This document shows positions 1 to 7,751 of a DNA stretch of 26,573 nucleotides, piece after piece (the stretch's first letter is position 1; each line of letters starts with the position of its first letter). Source of the DNA: Deltaproteobacteria bacterium (GTDB lineage: Bacteria; Myxococcota; Polyangia; Haliangiales; Haliangiaceae); assembly GCA_018262455.1 (NCBI GenBank), contig JAGSPR010000034.1:1-26573 (forward strand), in the 5' to 3' direction. The notes beneath the pieces were generated by a model. The model was given only the letters and a program-made list of their open reading frames with translations. It had not been told where the DNA came from and made no database searches. The translations under genes were made by a program, and so were the position numbers.

Positions 1-280
1 TGCCGCCGCGACCGAGCACGCGCAGGATCTCGTAGCGACCGAGCCGCGAGCCCACGAGGCCGTCGCGCGACGGGGCTCGTCGCGCGACGCCGTCCTGCGT
101 CGGCCCGTCCTGCGTTGGATCGAGCTGGGCCAGGGCCGAGATCGCCCGTCGGCACGCCGCGCATTCGGCGATGTGGGTCATCGCCTTCGCGCGCTCGGCT
201 GCGGCCAGCGAACCGCCGGCCCATGCGTCGAGCACGTCTGGATCGAGGCAGGCGGTCACCCCGCTCTCGTACTGCGCCAT
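1..280 (-). CDS. Zinc-finger/Ser-Thr protein kinase, 5' part only, with apparent frame break
   Basis: The ATG at 280 opens a frame with an anti-sigma-like zinc-finger motif: an early Cys in TACLDPDVLDAWAGGSL, then HIAECAACR, that is His-x3-Cys-x2-Cys. This frame runs to about position 80. From about 68 downwards a different frame gives SRLGRYEILRVLGRGG, the start of a Hanks-type Ser/Thr kinase domain with the glycine-rich ATP loop. The rest lies outside the window. Adding one base in the GGGG run at 72-75 joins the two frames into a smooth DEPPSRDGLVGSRLGRYEIL. Myxobacterial kinases with an N-terminal zinc finger are familiar, so a single-gene origin is likely. The gene is either frameshifted or the base call is wrong. 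It is divergent from the sigma-like gene, 44 bases away. Confidence 0.7.
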   Translation of the reverse strand, partial: MAQYESGVTACLDPDVLDAWAGGSLAAAERAKAMTHIAECAACRRAISALAQLDPTQDGPTQDGVARRAPSRDGLVGSRLGRYEILRVLGRGG

Positions 281-324
281 GGATGGCCGATCCATAGATT
301 TCGTCGCGGTGCTATGAACGGCCG

Positions 325-1149
325 ATGTCACCGGCGGAGCGTCTCTGCAGCCTGCTCGACGCGCCGCCATCCCGGCTCGCCGACGTGGAGCAGGCGTTCG
401 CGACCGCCTCCGAGCTCCCGATCGATCTCGCGTTCGCCACCGCGCTCGCGGGCCGGCTCGGTTCGATCGACGAGCTGTTCGGGCTCCGGCTCGACGACCT
501 CGTGATCGCGCACCACGCCGCGCTCGGCCGCCCCACCGCGGTCGCCGCGATCCGCCTCCTGCTGGAGGGGCTGCGTGGCCCGCTGCGTCGCACCGGCGCG
601 GATCCGCAGCAGATCGACGAGCTGCTCGCGGATCTCCCCGCCGAGCTGCTGTCACCACGCGACCACGCCGCGCCACGCATCCACGGCTATGCCGGCAAGG
701 GAGCGCTGGGCGGCTGGCTACGCGTCGTCGCGGTTCGCGCGATGATCGATCGACGCGGCAAGACCGCGACGCACGATGACGACGGCGCGGTCGCCGACCT
801 CGCGGCGCCCGATCTAGACCCCGAGCTCGCACTGCTTCGCCGGCAGTACGCGACCGAGTTCCGCACCGCGTTCGCCGCCGCGATCGGGATCCTGCCACCC
901 GACGATCGCCTGTTGCTCCGCCAGCACCATCTCGACGGCCTCGGCATCGATCGGCTCGCTGCGCTTCACGGCATCCATCGCGCCACCGCGGCTCGCCGCC
1001 TCGTGGCCGCACGCGAGGTCGTGTATGACACCGTGAGGCGTCGCCTGCTCGCCGAGCTCGAGATCGGTGGCCAGACCTTCGAGAGCCTGCTCCGGGTGGT
1101 GCGGAGCGAGCTCGACCTCAGCATCGATCGCTACCTGGCAGGCAGCTAG
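325..1149 (+). CDS. Sigma-70-like regulator, Myxococcales family 1 type
   Basis: This 274-residue protein resembles the myxobacterial sigma-70-like family described as Sig-70_gmx1 (TIGR03001). The middle holds GYAGKGALGGWLRVVAVR, a sigma region 2-like stretch. The C-terminal third, from about ILPPDDRLLLRQHHLDGL to HRATAARRLVAAREVV, looks like a region 4 helix-turn-helix. Such a protein would bind RNA polymerase or DNA to redirect transcription in the cytoplasm. It starts 44 bases from the divergent kinase start, so the two may share a control region and work together; that is inference. Its TAG stop shares a CTAG with the stop of the converging lipoprotein gene. The ATG at 325 is the natural start; no clear Shine-Dalgarno sequence is visible. 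Confidence 0.75.
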   Translation: MSPAERLCSLLDAPPSRLADVEQAFATASELPIDLAFATALAGRLGSIDELFGLRLDDLVIAHHAALGRPTAVAAIRLLLEGLRGPLRRTGADPQQIDELLADLPAELLSPRDHAAPRIHGYAGKGALGGWLRVVAVRAMIDRRGKTATHDDDGAVADLAAPDLDPELALLRRQYATEFRTAFAAAIGILPPDDRLLLRQHHLDGLGIDRLAALHGIHRATAARRLVAAREVVYDTVRRRLLAELEIGGQTFESLLRVVRSELDLSIDRYLAGS

Positions 1150-1898
1150 CGCGTCGCGGTCTGTTCGCGCATCAGCTCCTGCGCGCGGTCGAGCGCGATC
1201 TGGGCATCGACGTCGGACGGCGACGTCACGAGGACCTCGACGTGCCCCTCTCGCTCGGTCACCGTGACCTCGGCGCCCTCGATCAGGCTCGGATCATTCG
1301 GCGTGGCCGGCCGCCCGAGCGTGGCGAACCGCGCCTGCTGGCACCGGATCGCCTGCTCGACCCAGCCCGCCGTCAGCCCGAGCACCGGCTTGAAGACGAT
1401 GCGCACGCCATGGATTCGTCCCGTGTCGCGATGCGGGATGACCTCGGCGATCTCCTGGGTATGCGCGAACACCGAGTGGGTGAGCTCGCGGTCCGGAATT
1501 CCCCTGCACGCGGCGCGCTCGGTACGGGCGAGGGCGGTCGCTCGCGCGCGCTCCTCCGCGGCTGCCTGGCGCTCGACCTGGGCGCGCCAGCGATGCCGGA
1601 GCTGGGCCTCCTCGGAGAAGTCCCAGCATGGCATCCAGCTGGTCAGCCGTTGCCCGCCGGTCGTGAGCTGATCGTTCAGGACCACGTCGCCGCAGCTGTA
1701 GGCGGCGGGATCGTCCCAGCTCGCGCGCTCCGCGGCCGCCCGGTCTCGCGCCAGATCCTCGCGGGCCGCGCGCCGGTCATGCTCGCTGGCGGCGGCCAGG
1801 TGCTCGGCCTGCGATCGGTGCGGGCGCTCGGGTACCTGTCGCCCGCCACAGGCTGGGAGCAAGGCGGCGAGGGCGCCGAGGATCCAGGGACTCCGCAT
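1146..1898 (-). CDS. Putative lipoprotein, Ala/Arg/Glu-rich, unknown function
   Basis: The chosen start at 1898 gives MRSPWILGALAALLPACGG, a signal peptide with a lipobox ending at Cys17; a longer upstream reading lacks any secretion signal. After the lipidated Cys, residues from about 25 to 60 are Ala/Arg/Glu/His-rich and probably helical. A more conserved-looking part follows: SYSCGDVV-type Cys residues, a CRGIPDRELTHSVFAH segment, HGVRIVFKPVLGLTAGW and a QAIRCQQARFATLGRP stretch. This pattern resembles a recurrent myxobacterial lipoprotein family with no known function; I recall the pattern but cannot confirm it here. It follows the DUF4239 gene on the same strand by 34 bases, so they may be co-transcribed. 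It converges on the sigma-like gene with shared stop bases. Confidence 0.7.
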   Translation of the reverse strand: MRSPWILGALAALLPACGGRQVPERPHRSQAEHLAAASEHDRRAAREDLARDRAAAERASWDDPAAYSCGDVVLNDQLTTGGQRLTSWMPCWDFSEEAQLRHRWRAQVERQAAAEERARATALARTERAACRGIPDRELTHSVFAHTQEIAEVIPHRDTGRIHGVRIVFKPVLGLTAGWVEQAIRCQQARFATLGRPATPNDPSLIEGAEVTVTEREGHVEVLVTSPSDVDAQIALDRAQELMREQTATR

Positions 1899-1932
1899 GC
1901 ACCGGCTCAGTGCATGCCGGAGGCCATTTCGT

Positions 1933-2742
1933 TCATTCGCGACGGTCGATCGCGACGAGGTGCGAGTTGCGATCGAACGAGATCCGGGCCTGTTCGAACG
2001 GGCGCTTGGCCACCTGCATGTTCCCCGCGAACGCGTCATCGAGGTCGACGATCAGGTACAGGACGTGCGCGATCGCCCCGGCGAGCGCGGCGGTCACGAA
2101 TGCGTGCAGCCAGAGCTGCGGGATCGTGATCAGGTACATCGATCCGACGACGATCACCGCACCCGAGTAGAGCAAGATCCTCATCGTCAGCGGAATCCGG
2201 AACCGTGCCGAGGTCAGGCGGCTGGTGCGAAGATCGGTCAGGGTGTTGAAACGCGACAGGATCTCGCCCCACACCGTGTGCTGACAGGCGTCGGCCGGCG
2301 TGCAGTGATGGATCGCGACCCACACGGGATCGAGCTTCTCGCCGGTGCGATCGACCGCGGCATCGTCGTGCCGGGCCATCGCGATCCACTCGTCGCGGAC
2401 CACCGAGTCGACGTAGTCCCGCAGCCCGTCCTGGATCGCGATCCGGGTGGCGTCGGGGAGTCCGCTCGCCGTGCGGTAGAGATCGATCAGCGCGGTCGCC
2501 TCGCGGTCGACGTAGCCACGCGCATCGTTGAACTGTCCCCACACCACGAAGACCACGAACGCGAGCAAGACCGCGTAGATGCCGCCGACGGTCTGGAGGT
2601 AGTTGCCCAGCTCGCCACTCGAGCCGTGGATCTCCTCGAGCGGCGCCACGGCCCGAAACACGATCAGGCCGAGCACGCTGACCACCGACGCCGCGGCGAC
2701 GATCGGCGTCAGACGAAGCAAGGTGGTCAGCCAGCGGGGCAT
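1933..2742 (-). CDS. DUF4239 (bestrophin-like) membrane protein
   Basis: The protein is about 269 residues with four apparent membrane segments: IVAAASVVSVLGLIVF near the N-terminus, GGIYAVLLAFVVFVVWGQF about 50 residues on, and IPLTMRILLYSGAVIVVGSM plus AFVTAALAGAIAHVLYLIV in the C-terminal half. The two hairpins flank a soluble loop of about 110 residues containing DREATALIDLYRTASGLPD and a pair of Cys (HHCTPADAC). This layout and the DREA motif after the second helix are typical of DUF4239 proteins, whose biochemical role is not established. A GTG at 2769 is an alternative start nine residues upstream; neither start has a good ribosome site. It lies between the heparinase-like gene and the small lipoprotein on the same strand. 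Confidence 0.75.
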   Translation of the reverse strand: MPRWLTTLLRLTPIVAAASVVSVLGLIVFRAVAPLEEIHGSSGELGNYLQTVGGIYAVLLAFVVFVVWGQFNDARGYVDREATALIDLYRTASGLPDATRIAIQDGLRDYVDSVVRDEWIAMARHDDAAVDRTGEKLDPVWVAIHHCTPADACQHTVWGEILSRFNTLTDLRTSRLTSARFRIPLTMRILLYSGAVIVVGSMYLITIPQLWLHAFVTAALAGAIAHVLYLIVDLDDAFAGNMQVAKRPFEQARISFDRNSHLVAIDRRE

Positions 2743-2809
2743 GAGAGGCGGGCCGAGCCCGTCGGTCACCCGCGTATCACGGCGGGCGCCCCAGCGGGAG
2801 CCGGACGCC

Positions 2810-4849
2810 CTACTCCGGAAGGGTCGCGAGTCCCGGGGCGAGGGTCGTGGCGACGCCGTTGATGGTCAGCGTGGCGCCGGCCTGATCTCGATCGAACGCC
2901 ACCGTCACGGTGCGGCCATCGATCAGCTGCACCGTCACGCCGGTCGCACCCGAGGCCGTGGCCGAGGTGATCGCGCCGTCGACCCCGAGCACGTGCAGGT
3001 AGCGGTTGTCGCCCCCTGGCTGCTGCTCGTCGAGCCGGAACCCGCCGCTGAAGTCGGAGTTGCTGCGGTAGTCGAAGGTCGACATCCCGCCCGCGCTCGG
3101 CGCGATCCGCGTGATCTTGAGGCTGTGACCCGCGTTCGACACCGTCGCGGTGTTGCCGCTGATCGCCGGCTGCACCGGGGTCGCGAGCTGCCAGGTCTGG
3201 GTGGTGCCGCTCGCGGTCTGCACCCGATCGAACACGATGACCGCGTCGGGCTCGAGATAGAGCAGCTCGCGGTGCACCTTCTGCACGGCGGCGTTGCCGT
3301 CGTACGCCGGCGTCAGGTCCGCCGAGGCGTAGACCCAGCCGGTGCCGGTCGCGAGCGCCTGCAGCTTCGACATGGTGCCGACGATCTGTCGCACCGGCGC
3401 GCCGCCGCTGTCGATCCGCACGAGGCCGTGGGTCGTGATCTCCTGGTCGATGCCCGAGTGCGTTTCGACGACCGGATCGTACGCGAGCCAGCCGTCCTTG
3501 AAGATCATGATCGAGCCCTGATCCTGGTGCGCGTGGGTCTCGGTGTAGGGACCCGCGATCAGGTTGATCCACGTCGCGTGCTTGTCCCAGCCCGAGCGCG
3601 CGTAGAGCTCGCCGATGCCCTTGGCGTAGTACGCGGTGCCCATGCCATCGAGAGCGCGGTTCGTGACCATGGAGTTGTCGTACAGGAAGTCGTACGCGAA
3701 CATGAACGAGCTGCCCATCGCGGTCACGGTCGAGGCAGCGAGCAGCGACTTCGCGCGGCCGGCCAGCGGGTCGTCCGGAAAGATCGAGATCAGCTCCTGC
3801 AGGTAGTTGCGGTGGTAGTCGAAGAACGCCGCGGTGGCGTCGCGTGACTGGTCCCCGGTCGGCGCGACGCGATCCACCGTCGGTAGCGTCTGATGGATGA
3901 ACGACACCATCGACGACCGCGCGTGGGCCGTCTTGGTCGCGAGGTTCTCGCCCGTGGTCGCCTTCCAGAAGTCGTACATCTCGAACAGCCGGCGCATCGC
4001 GACGCCGTAGCCGGTGCCCTCGCGCGAGCCGCCGCCGGGCAGATCGCTGGTGAAGGTCGGGACCAGCTCGCCGAAGATCTTGGCATCGCGGAACTGGGCG
4101 ATCCACTCGTCCGCCTGCGGCGACTCGCCCTTGGCCGCGAGGCCCACGAGCATCGTCGCGCGGAGGAACGAGTAGTAGTAGTTGTTCGACGGGTTGTCGA
4201 TCGACCAGCCGCTCCACGGCCTCATCGTGTTGCCCCACTTCGCGGCCGCGGGATGCCAGACGTTCCAGATCGCCTGGTTCGCGTACGCGAGCCACCGGGT
4301 GCGCTGGTTCGCCGTGACGGTGTCGTGACACCAGTCGTAGACCAGCGCGAGATCTCCCACGAGCTCGCCGATCGCGAGGTAGCTATCGCCAGCGACCTCG
4401 GGGGCCGTCCCGCCCGCGATGCTGGCCTCCGCCGCCGTCACCTGCGCCTCGACGACCGCGACCGCCTTGGTGCAGTACTTCGCGTCGCCGGTGAGCTGGC
4501 CGAGCAGCGCGGCGTTCCACGACTGGAAGCCCCAGAGGTCGGCGCCGGCCACCCACTGGTCGACCGTCGCCCGGAACTTCGTGGCGGCTGCCGTGTTCGT
4601 CGCGAGCGCGCCCTCGAGGCGGGCCCGGTTCGGGGTCAGATAGATCCGCGGATGTTCGGTCGGGTAGGTTGGAAGGACGCCGTCATCGGATCCGCCACCA
4701 GAGCCTCCACCGCCGCCGCCATCGTCTCCTGGGTTCCCGCTGCCGGTTCCGCTGCCATCGCTGCTCACGCCATCCGCGCCCGCGGAACAGGCCCCTGCTC
4801 CCAGCAGGCCCACGAGAATCGCCACCGAGTAGGTCTTGGTTCGTGCCAT
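2810..4849 (-). CDS. Heparinase II/III-like polysaccharide lyase lipoprotein
   Basis: The start at 4849 yields MARTKTYSVAILVGLLGAGAC, a lipoprotein signal with Cys21, followed by a Gly/Ser/Asp-rich linker to about residue 58. The mature part has an alpha-helical toroid-like region (about 60-380), with DNPSNNYYYSFLRATMLVGL and the EGTGYG motif (Tyr281). A beta-rich C-terminal region begins with THAHQDQGSIMIFKDG (His439, His441), the signature of heparinase II/III-type lyases. The family cleaves uronic-acid-containing polysaccharides by beta-elimination using Tyr and His residues. The substrate here, alginate-like or glycosaminoglycan-like, cannot be read from sequence. It would sit on the cell surface or in the periplasm. 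It is first in a possible minus-strand run with DUF4239 and a lipoprotein, and divergent from an MFS transporter. The alternative start at 4912 buries the signal peptide. Confidence 0.85.
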   Translation of the reverse strand: MARTKTYSVAILVGLLGAGACSAGADGVSSDGSGTGSGNPGDDGGGGGGSGGGSDDGVLPTYPTEHPRIYLTPNRARLEGALATNTAAATKFRATVDQWVAGADLWGFQSWNAALLGQLTGDAKYCTKAVAVVEAQVTAAEASIAGGTAPEVAGDSYLAIGELVGDLALVYDWCHDTVTANQRTRWLAYANQAIWNVWHPAAAKWGNTMRPWSGWSIDNPSNNYYYSFLRATMLVGLAAKGESPQADEWIAQFRDAKIFGELVPTFTSDLPGGGSREGTGYGVAMRRLFEMYDFWKATTGENLATKTAHARSSMVSFIHQTLPTVDRVAPTGDQSRDATAAFFDYHRNYLQELISIFPDDPLAGRAKSLLAASTVTAMGSSFMFAYDFLYDNSMVTNRALDGMGTAYYAKGIGELYARSGWDKHATWINLIAGPYTETHAHQDQGSIMIFKDGWLAYDPVVETHSGIDQEITTHGLVRIDSGGAPVRQIVGTMSKLQALATGTGWVYASADLTPAYDGNAAVQKVHRELLYLEPDAVIVFDRVQTASGTTQTWQLATPVQPAISGNTATVSNAGHSLKITRIAPSAGGMSTFDYRSNSDFSGGFRLDEQQPGGDNRYLHVLGVDGAITSATASGATGVTVQLIDGRTVTVAFDRDQAGATLTINGVATTLAPGLATLPE

Positions 4850-5185
4850 GGCGCACGGGATACCAGCGGCGCACGCTTCCGTCCTTGTGGTTATTGTCTC
4901 ACCCGCAAGCACACTTACGTCGATAATCGATATTCTGAGAGCGGTTTGTCGTCGGGAAGTCGATAGTCGCGGTGCGTCACTCGCAATGTGAATTACAGTT
5001 TTTGATCCTCGAGAGTGGCTGTTTATTTACTGTACCTGATTGTCATTCAGCAGCTTCTGTGAGTGGCCGTCCTAAGAAGATTCCGTGTAGGCGAGTCACG
5101 AAACGACGCGCCCACCACCGACAAACCCTCACGCCCGGCGAGACAGCACCACCGCGGCGCACTTATAACGAGCCTCGGTTCGTCG
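4850..5185. promoter_or_regulatory. Divergent AT-richer intergenic region
   Basis: This 336-base gap separates the heparinase-like gene (minus) from the MFS transporter (plus). The part from about 4895 to 5060 is clearly richer in A and T than anything nearby, with runs such as gtttatttactgtacctgat. It must contain the promoters of both genes, but no sigma-70 -35/-10 pair convinced me. Plus-strand reading frames that extend the transporter upstream into this region have no ribosome site and poor composition, so I treat it as non-coding. Confidence 0.5.
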
Positions 5186-6847
5186 ATGCCCCGCTCCATC
5201 ACCCGTCTGTTCGCCCTCTCGATCCTGCTCGTCTTCGGGCTGGTCGCGGGCATGTCGTTCACCCAGTCGGCGCTTGCCACGGGCAGCTCGCCCAGCGTCG
5301 GGATGCCGCCGGCCACGGGCCCGGACATCGACCCGGCGGTCGCGAAGGCGTGCGCCAAGCCGCCGACCACGCACCAGGTCGCCGCCGAGGACTGCTTGCT
5401 CGTGCGCACGGTCCACGTCGCCCCGAAACCCGACAAGCCGCTGTGGGAGAAGCTGCTGCCGATCGGCCTGCTGCTGATCGTCATCGGGATCGTCGTGGTG
5501 CGGCTGCCGCGGGTCGAGCTCGGCCACTCGCGGGCGTTCCGCCACCGCCGCCTGCTCAACTGGCTCGTCCTCGGCCTGACCTACTCGTTCCTCTACATGG
5601 CGAGGTACAACCTCAACCAGTACAAGTACGTCGGCGGCCTCACCGAATCGGAGTTCGGGACGATCTTCGGCTGGGGCTCGGCGACCTACGGGATCGCGTT
5701 CCTGCTCAACGGTCCCCTCACGGACCGCTGGGGCGGCCGCACGACGATCCTGATCGCCGCGGGCGGCTCCGCGATCACGAACCTCGTGATGGGCTACATG
5801 ATCGCGACGTGCACGACGTTCGGCGATCCGTTCCGCACGATGCTCGTCCTGTACTGCGCGAACATGTACTTCCAGAGCTTCGGCGCGGTCTCGATCGTCA
5901 AGGTCAACGGCTCGTGGTTCCACCTCCGTGAACGCGGCACGTTCAGCGGCATCTTCGGGGTCCTGATCTCGCTCGGGCTGTTCTTCGCCTACGACGGCGG
6001 CAAGATGATCACCGATGCGCTGCCGCAGAACCTCGAGTGGTTGTTCTTCATCCCCGCCGGCATCCTCGGGCTGTTCTTCGCGCTGTGCTGGCTGTTCGTG
6101 CGCGACACGCCGTCGAAGGCTGGCCTCGCGGACTTCGATCTCGGTGATGCGAGCACACCCGATGACGGCGTGAAGGAGGGCGCGCTCGCCGTGGTCTGGC
6201 GGCTGCTGCGCAACCCGATCATCCTCACGATCGCGATCATCGAGCTGTGCTCGGGCTTCCTCCGCCAGGCGATCCTGCAGTGGGGGCGTGACTTCAGCTC
6301 GGGCATCGGCCTGGGCGATTCGTTCGTGATCGAGAACTGGGGCGTCGTGTCGTGCATCGCCGGCATCACCGGCGGCATCTTCGCCGGCGCGATCTCGGAT
6401 CACCTGTTCCAGTCGCGTCGTGGCCCGGTGTCCGCGGTCCTCTACTCGCTGATGCTCGTCGGCGCGCTGCTGATCGTGCCGCTGCTGACGTGGCCCGCGC
6501 CGATCCCGTGGGTGGTCGCGTTCATGTCGATGGCGATCATCGGCGTGCACGGCATGCTGTCCGGCACCGCGAGCGCCGACTTCGGCGGCCGCAGGAACAC
6601 CGGCGTCGCCGTCGGCATCATCGATGGCTGCGTCTACGGCGGCTCGATGATCCAGTCGTTCATCTACGGCGCGTACTTGCCCGAGAAGCTCGTGGTCTGC
6701 GCCGATGGCACCACCCGGGGAAACCCCGCGGTCAAGGACATCAGCAACTGGACGATCTGGCCGGTCGCCATGTTGCCCGTCGCGCTGATCGGCTTCGTGC
6801 TCGCGCTCCGGCTGTGGAACGCGCGCGCCAAGCCGAAGTCGAGCTGA
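5186..6847 (+). CDS. MFS transporter, organophosphate:phosphate antiporter (GlpT/UhpT-like) family
   Basis: The protein is 553 residues, longer than the usual 440-460 of the family. The core from about residue 125 has the hallmarks: YMARYNLNQYKYVGGLTESE with Arg140 in helix 1, then NGPLTDRWGGR (175-185), the MFS loop 2-3 motif. Later comes GFLRQAILQWGRDF, matching the Arg-containing segment of helix 7 in GlpT. Related transporters exchange sugar phosphates or glycerol-3-phosphate for phosphate across the inner membrane; the substrate here is unknown. The N-terminal extension has a signal-like hydrophobic segment (8-30), a loop with two Cys (56 and 70) and another membrane segment (about 89-107). 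No Shine-Dalgarno sequence marks the ATG at 5186; it is chosen because it precedes the hydrophobic segment. Confidence 0.85.
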   Translation: MPRSITRLFALSILLVFGLVAGMSFTQSALATGSSPSVGMPPATGPDIDPAVAKACAKPPTTHQVAAEDCLLVRTVHVAPKPDKPLWEKLLPIGLLLIVIGIVVVRLPRVELGHSRAFRHRRLLNWLVLGLTYSFLYMARYNLNQYKYVGGLTESEFGTIFGWGSATYGIAFLLNGPLTDRWGGRTTILIAAGGSAITNLVMGYMIATCTTFGDPFRTMLVLYCANMYFQSFGAVSIVKVNGSWFHLRERGTFSGIFGVLISLGLFFAYDGGKMITDALPQNLEWLFFIPAGILGLFFALCWLFVRDTPSKAGLADFDLGDASTPDDGVKEGALAVVWRLLRNPIILTIAIIELCSGFLRQAILQWGRDFSSGIGLGDSFVIENWGVVSCIAGITGGIFAGAISDHLFQSRRGPVSAVLYSLMLVGALLIVPLLTWPAPIPWVVAFMSMAIIGVHGMLSGTASADFGGRRNTGVAVGIIDGCVYGGSMIQSFIYGAYLPEKLVVCADGTTRGNPAVKDISNWTIWPVAMLPVALIGFVLALRLWNARAKPKSS

Positions 6848-6883
6848 GCGTCGTCGCTGGACGGCGTGATACGCTGCCCCGCG

Positions 6884-7750
6884 ATGCGCACCTCGATGTG
6901 GTTCTGCGTGGCGCTCGTCGTCGCGATCGGTTGCAAGAAGGACGATCCCGCCAGGTCGCCCGCCGCGGGCTCGCAAGCCGGGGGCTCGGCGGGCTCGGCG
7001 GGCTCGGCCGCGCCCGTTGCCCCCGGCTCGATCGAGGTCTTCGTGGATGACGCCAGCGTCGCGAAGATCACGGCCGCGCAGATCGCCAAGTGGCCGCGGC
7101 TCGACTCCCTGCTTCCCGAGGACTCGCGTCGGCTCGGCACCTGGCAGACGGTCTACCTGAAGGGCGCGGAGCCCAAGCCCGTCGAGCTCGACAAGCCGTC
7201 GGCGACCTACCCCGAGCTGGTCCCCGCGGTGTTTCCCGACGAAGCTGGGCGCCCGGCGTTCGGCATGTTCGATCCCGTCGAGCTCGCCAAGCATGGCAAG
7301 CCGAGCTTGCGCCAGGACGGCATCCTCGAGATCCGGATCAAAGTCGCCAAGGGCGGCCGCGGCGGTGACCACCAGGGCAACACCGGCGACAGCGATCCGC
7401 TCAAGCTCGTGCTCACATTCAAGACCGCGGGGGGAGACAAGGTCCTGAGCGGCGAGCAGATCATGGCGATCCCGCGCGAGTCGATGCCGGGCAACGCGGA
7501 TACCAAGGGCTGGCCGCTGACCAAGCTGCTCGCGGCCGTCGGCGTCACCAGGTACGGCAAGCTCGTGCTGATCGATGCCGCCGGGACCAGCCTCAACCTC
7601 GACAAGAAGGACTTCGACGACAAGACCACGATCCCGTTCGTCAAGCTCAACCGTCAGGGCTCGCTGCGGTTCCGCATGATGAAGCAGCAAGGCGAGGGCT
7701 GGCAGGCGACCGGCGATCTGCGCGCGCTCTCGACGATCAAGATCGACTGA
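6884..7750 (+). CDS. Lipoprotein of unknown function, possible two-repeat fold
   Basis: Starting at 6884 gives MRTSMWFCVALVVAIGC, a clear lipoprotein signal with Cys17, then a KKDD and Gly/Ser/Ala linker to about residue 48. I do not recognise the 240-residue mature part. It appears to hold two related beta-rich halves: IEVFVDDASVAKITAAQIAK to about residue 150, and LKLVLTFKTAGGDKVLSGEQ to the end. Each half begins with strands, then a pattern like 'sgeqImaiP', then a Trp-Pro-Leu type segment (GWPLTKLLAAVGV in the second). The gene is 36 bases downstream of the MFS transporter on the same strand, so co-transcription is likely. It converges with the HExxH lipoprotein gene with a single base between stop codons. 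Confidence 0.7.
   Translation: MRTSMWFCVALVVAIGCKKDDPARSPAAGSQAGGSAGSAGSAAPVAPGSIEVFVDDASVAKITAAQIAKWPRLDSLLPEDSRRLGTWQTVYLKGAEPKPVELDKPSATYPELVPAVFPDEAGRPAFGMFDPVELAKHGKPSLRQDGILEIRIKVAKGGRGGDHQGNTGDSDPLKLVLTFKTAGGDKVLSGEQIMAIPRESMPGNADTKGWPLTKLLAAVGVTRYGKLVLIDAAGTSLNLDKKDFDDKTTIPFVKLNRQGSLRFRMMKQQGEGWQATGDLRALSTIKID
6982..7008 (+). repeat. Three perfect 9-bp tandem repeats
   Basis: The unit gggctcggc occurs three times in a row inside the lipoprotein gene, coding for the Gly-Ser-Ala linker just after the lipobox. Copy-number change would lengthen or shorten the linker by three residues without breaking the frame. Confidence 0.85.
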
Positions 7751-7751
7751 T

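Noticed and set aside
2766..4331. 521-codon minus-strand frame overlapping the heparinase-like gene
   Set aside because: Out-of-frame reading of the same strand with Arg/Gly/Asp-rich content and no domain.
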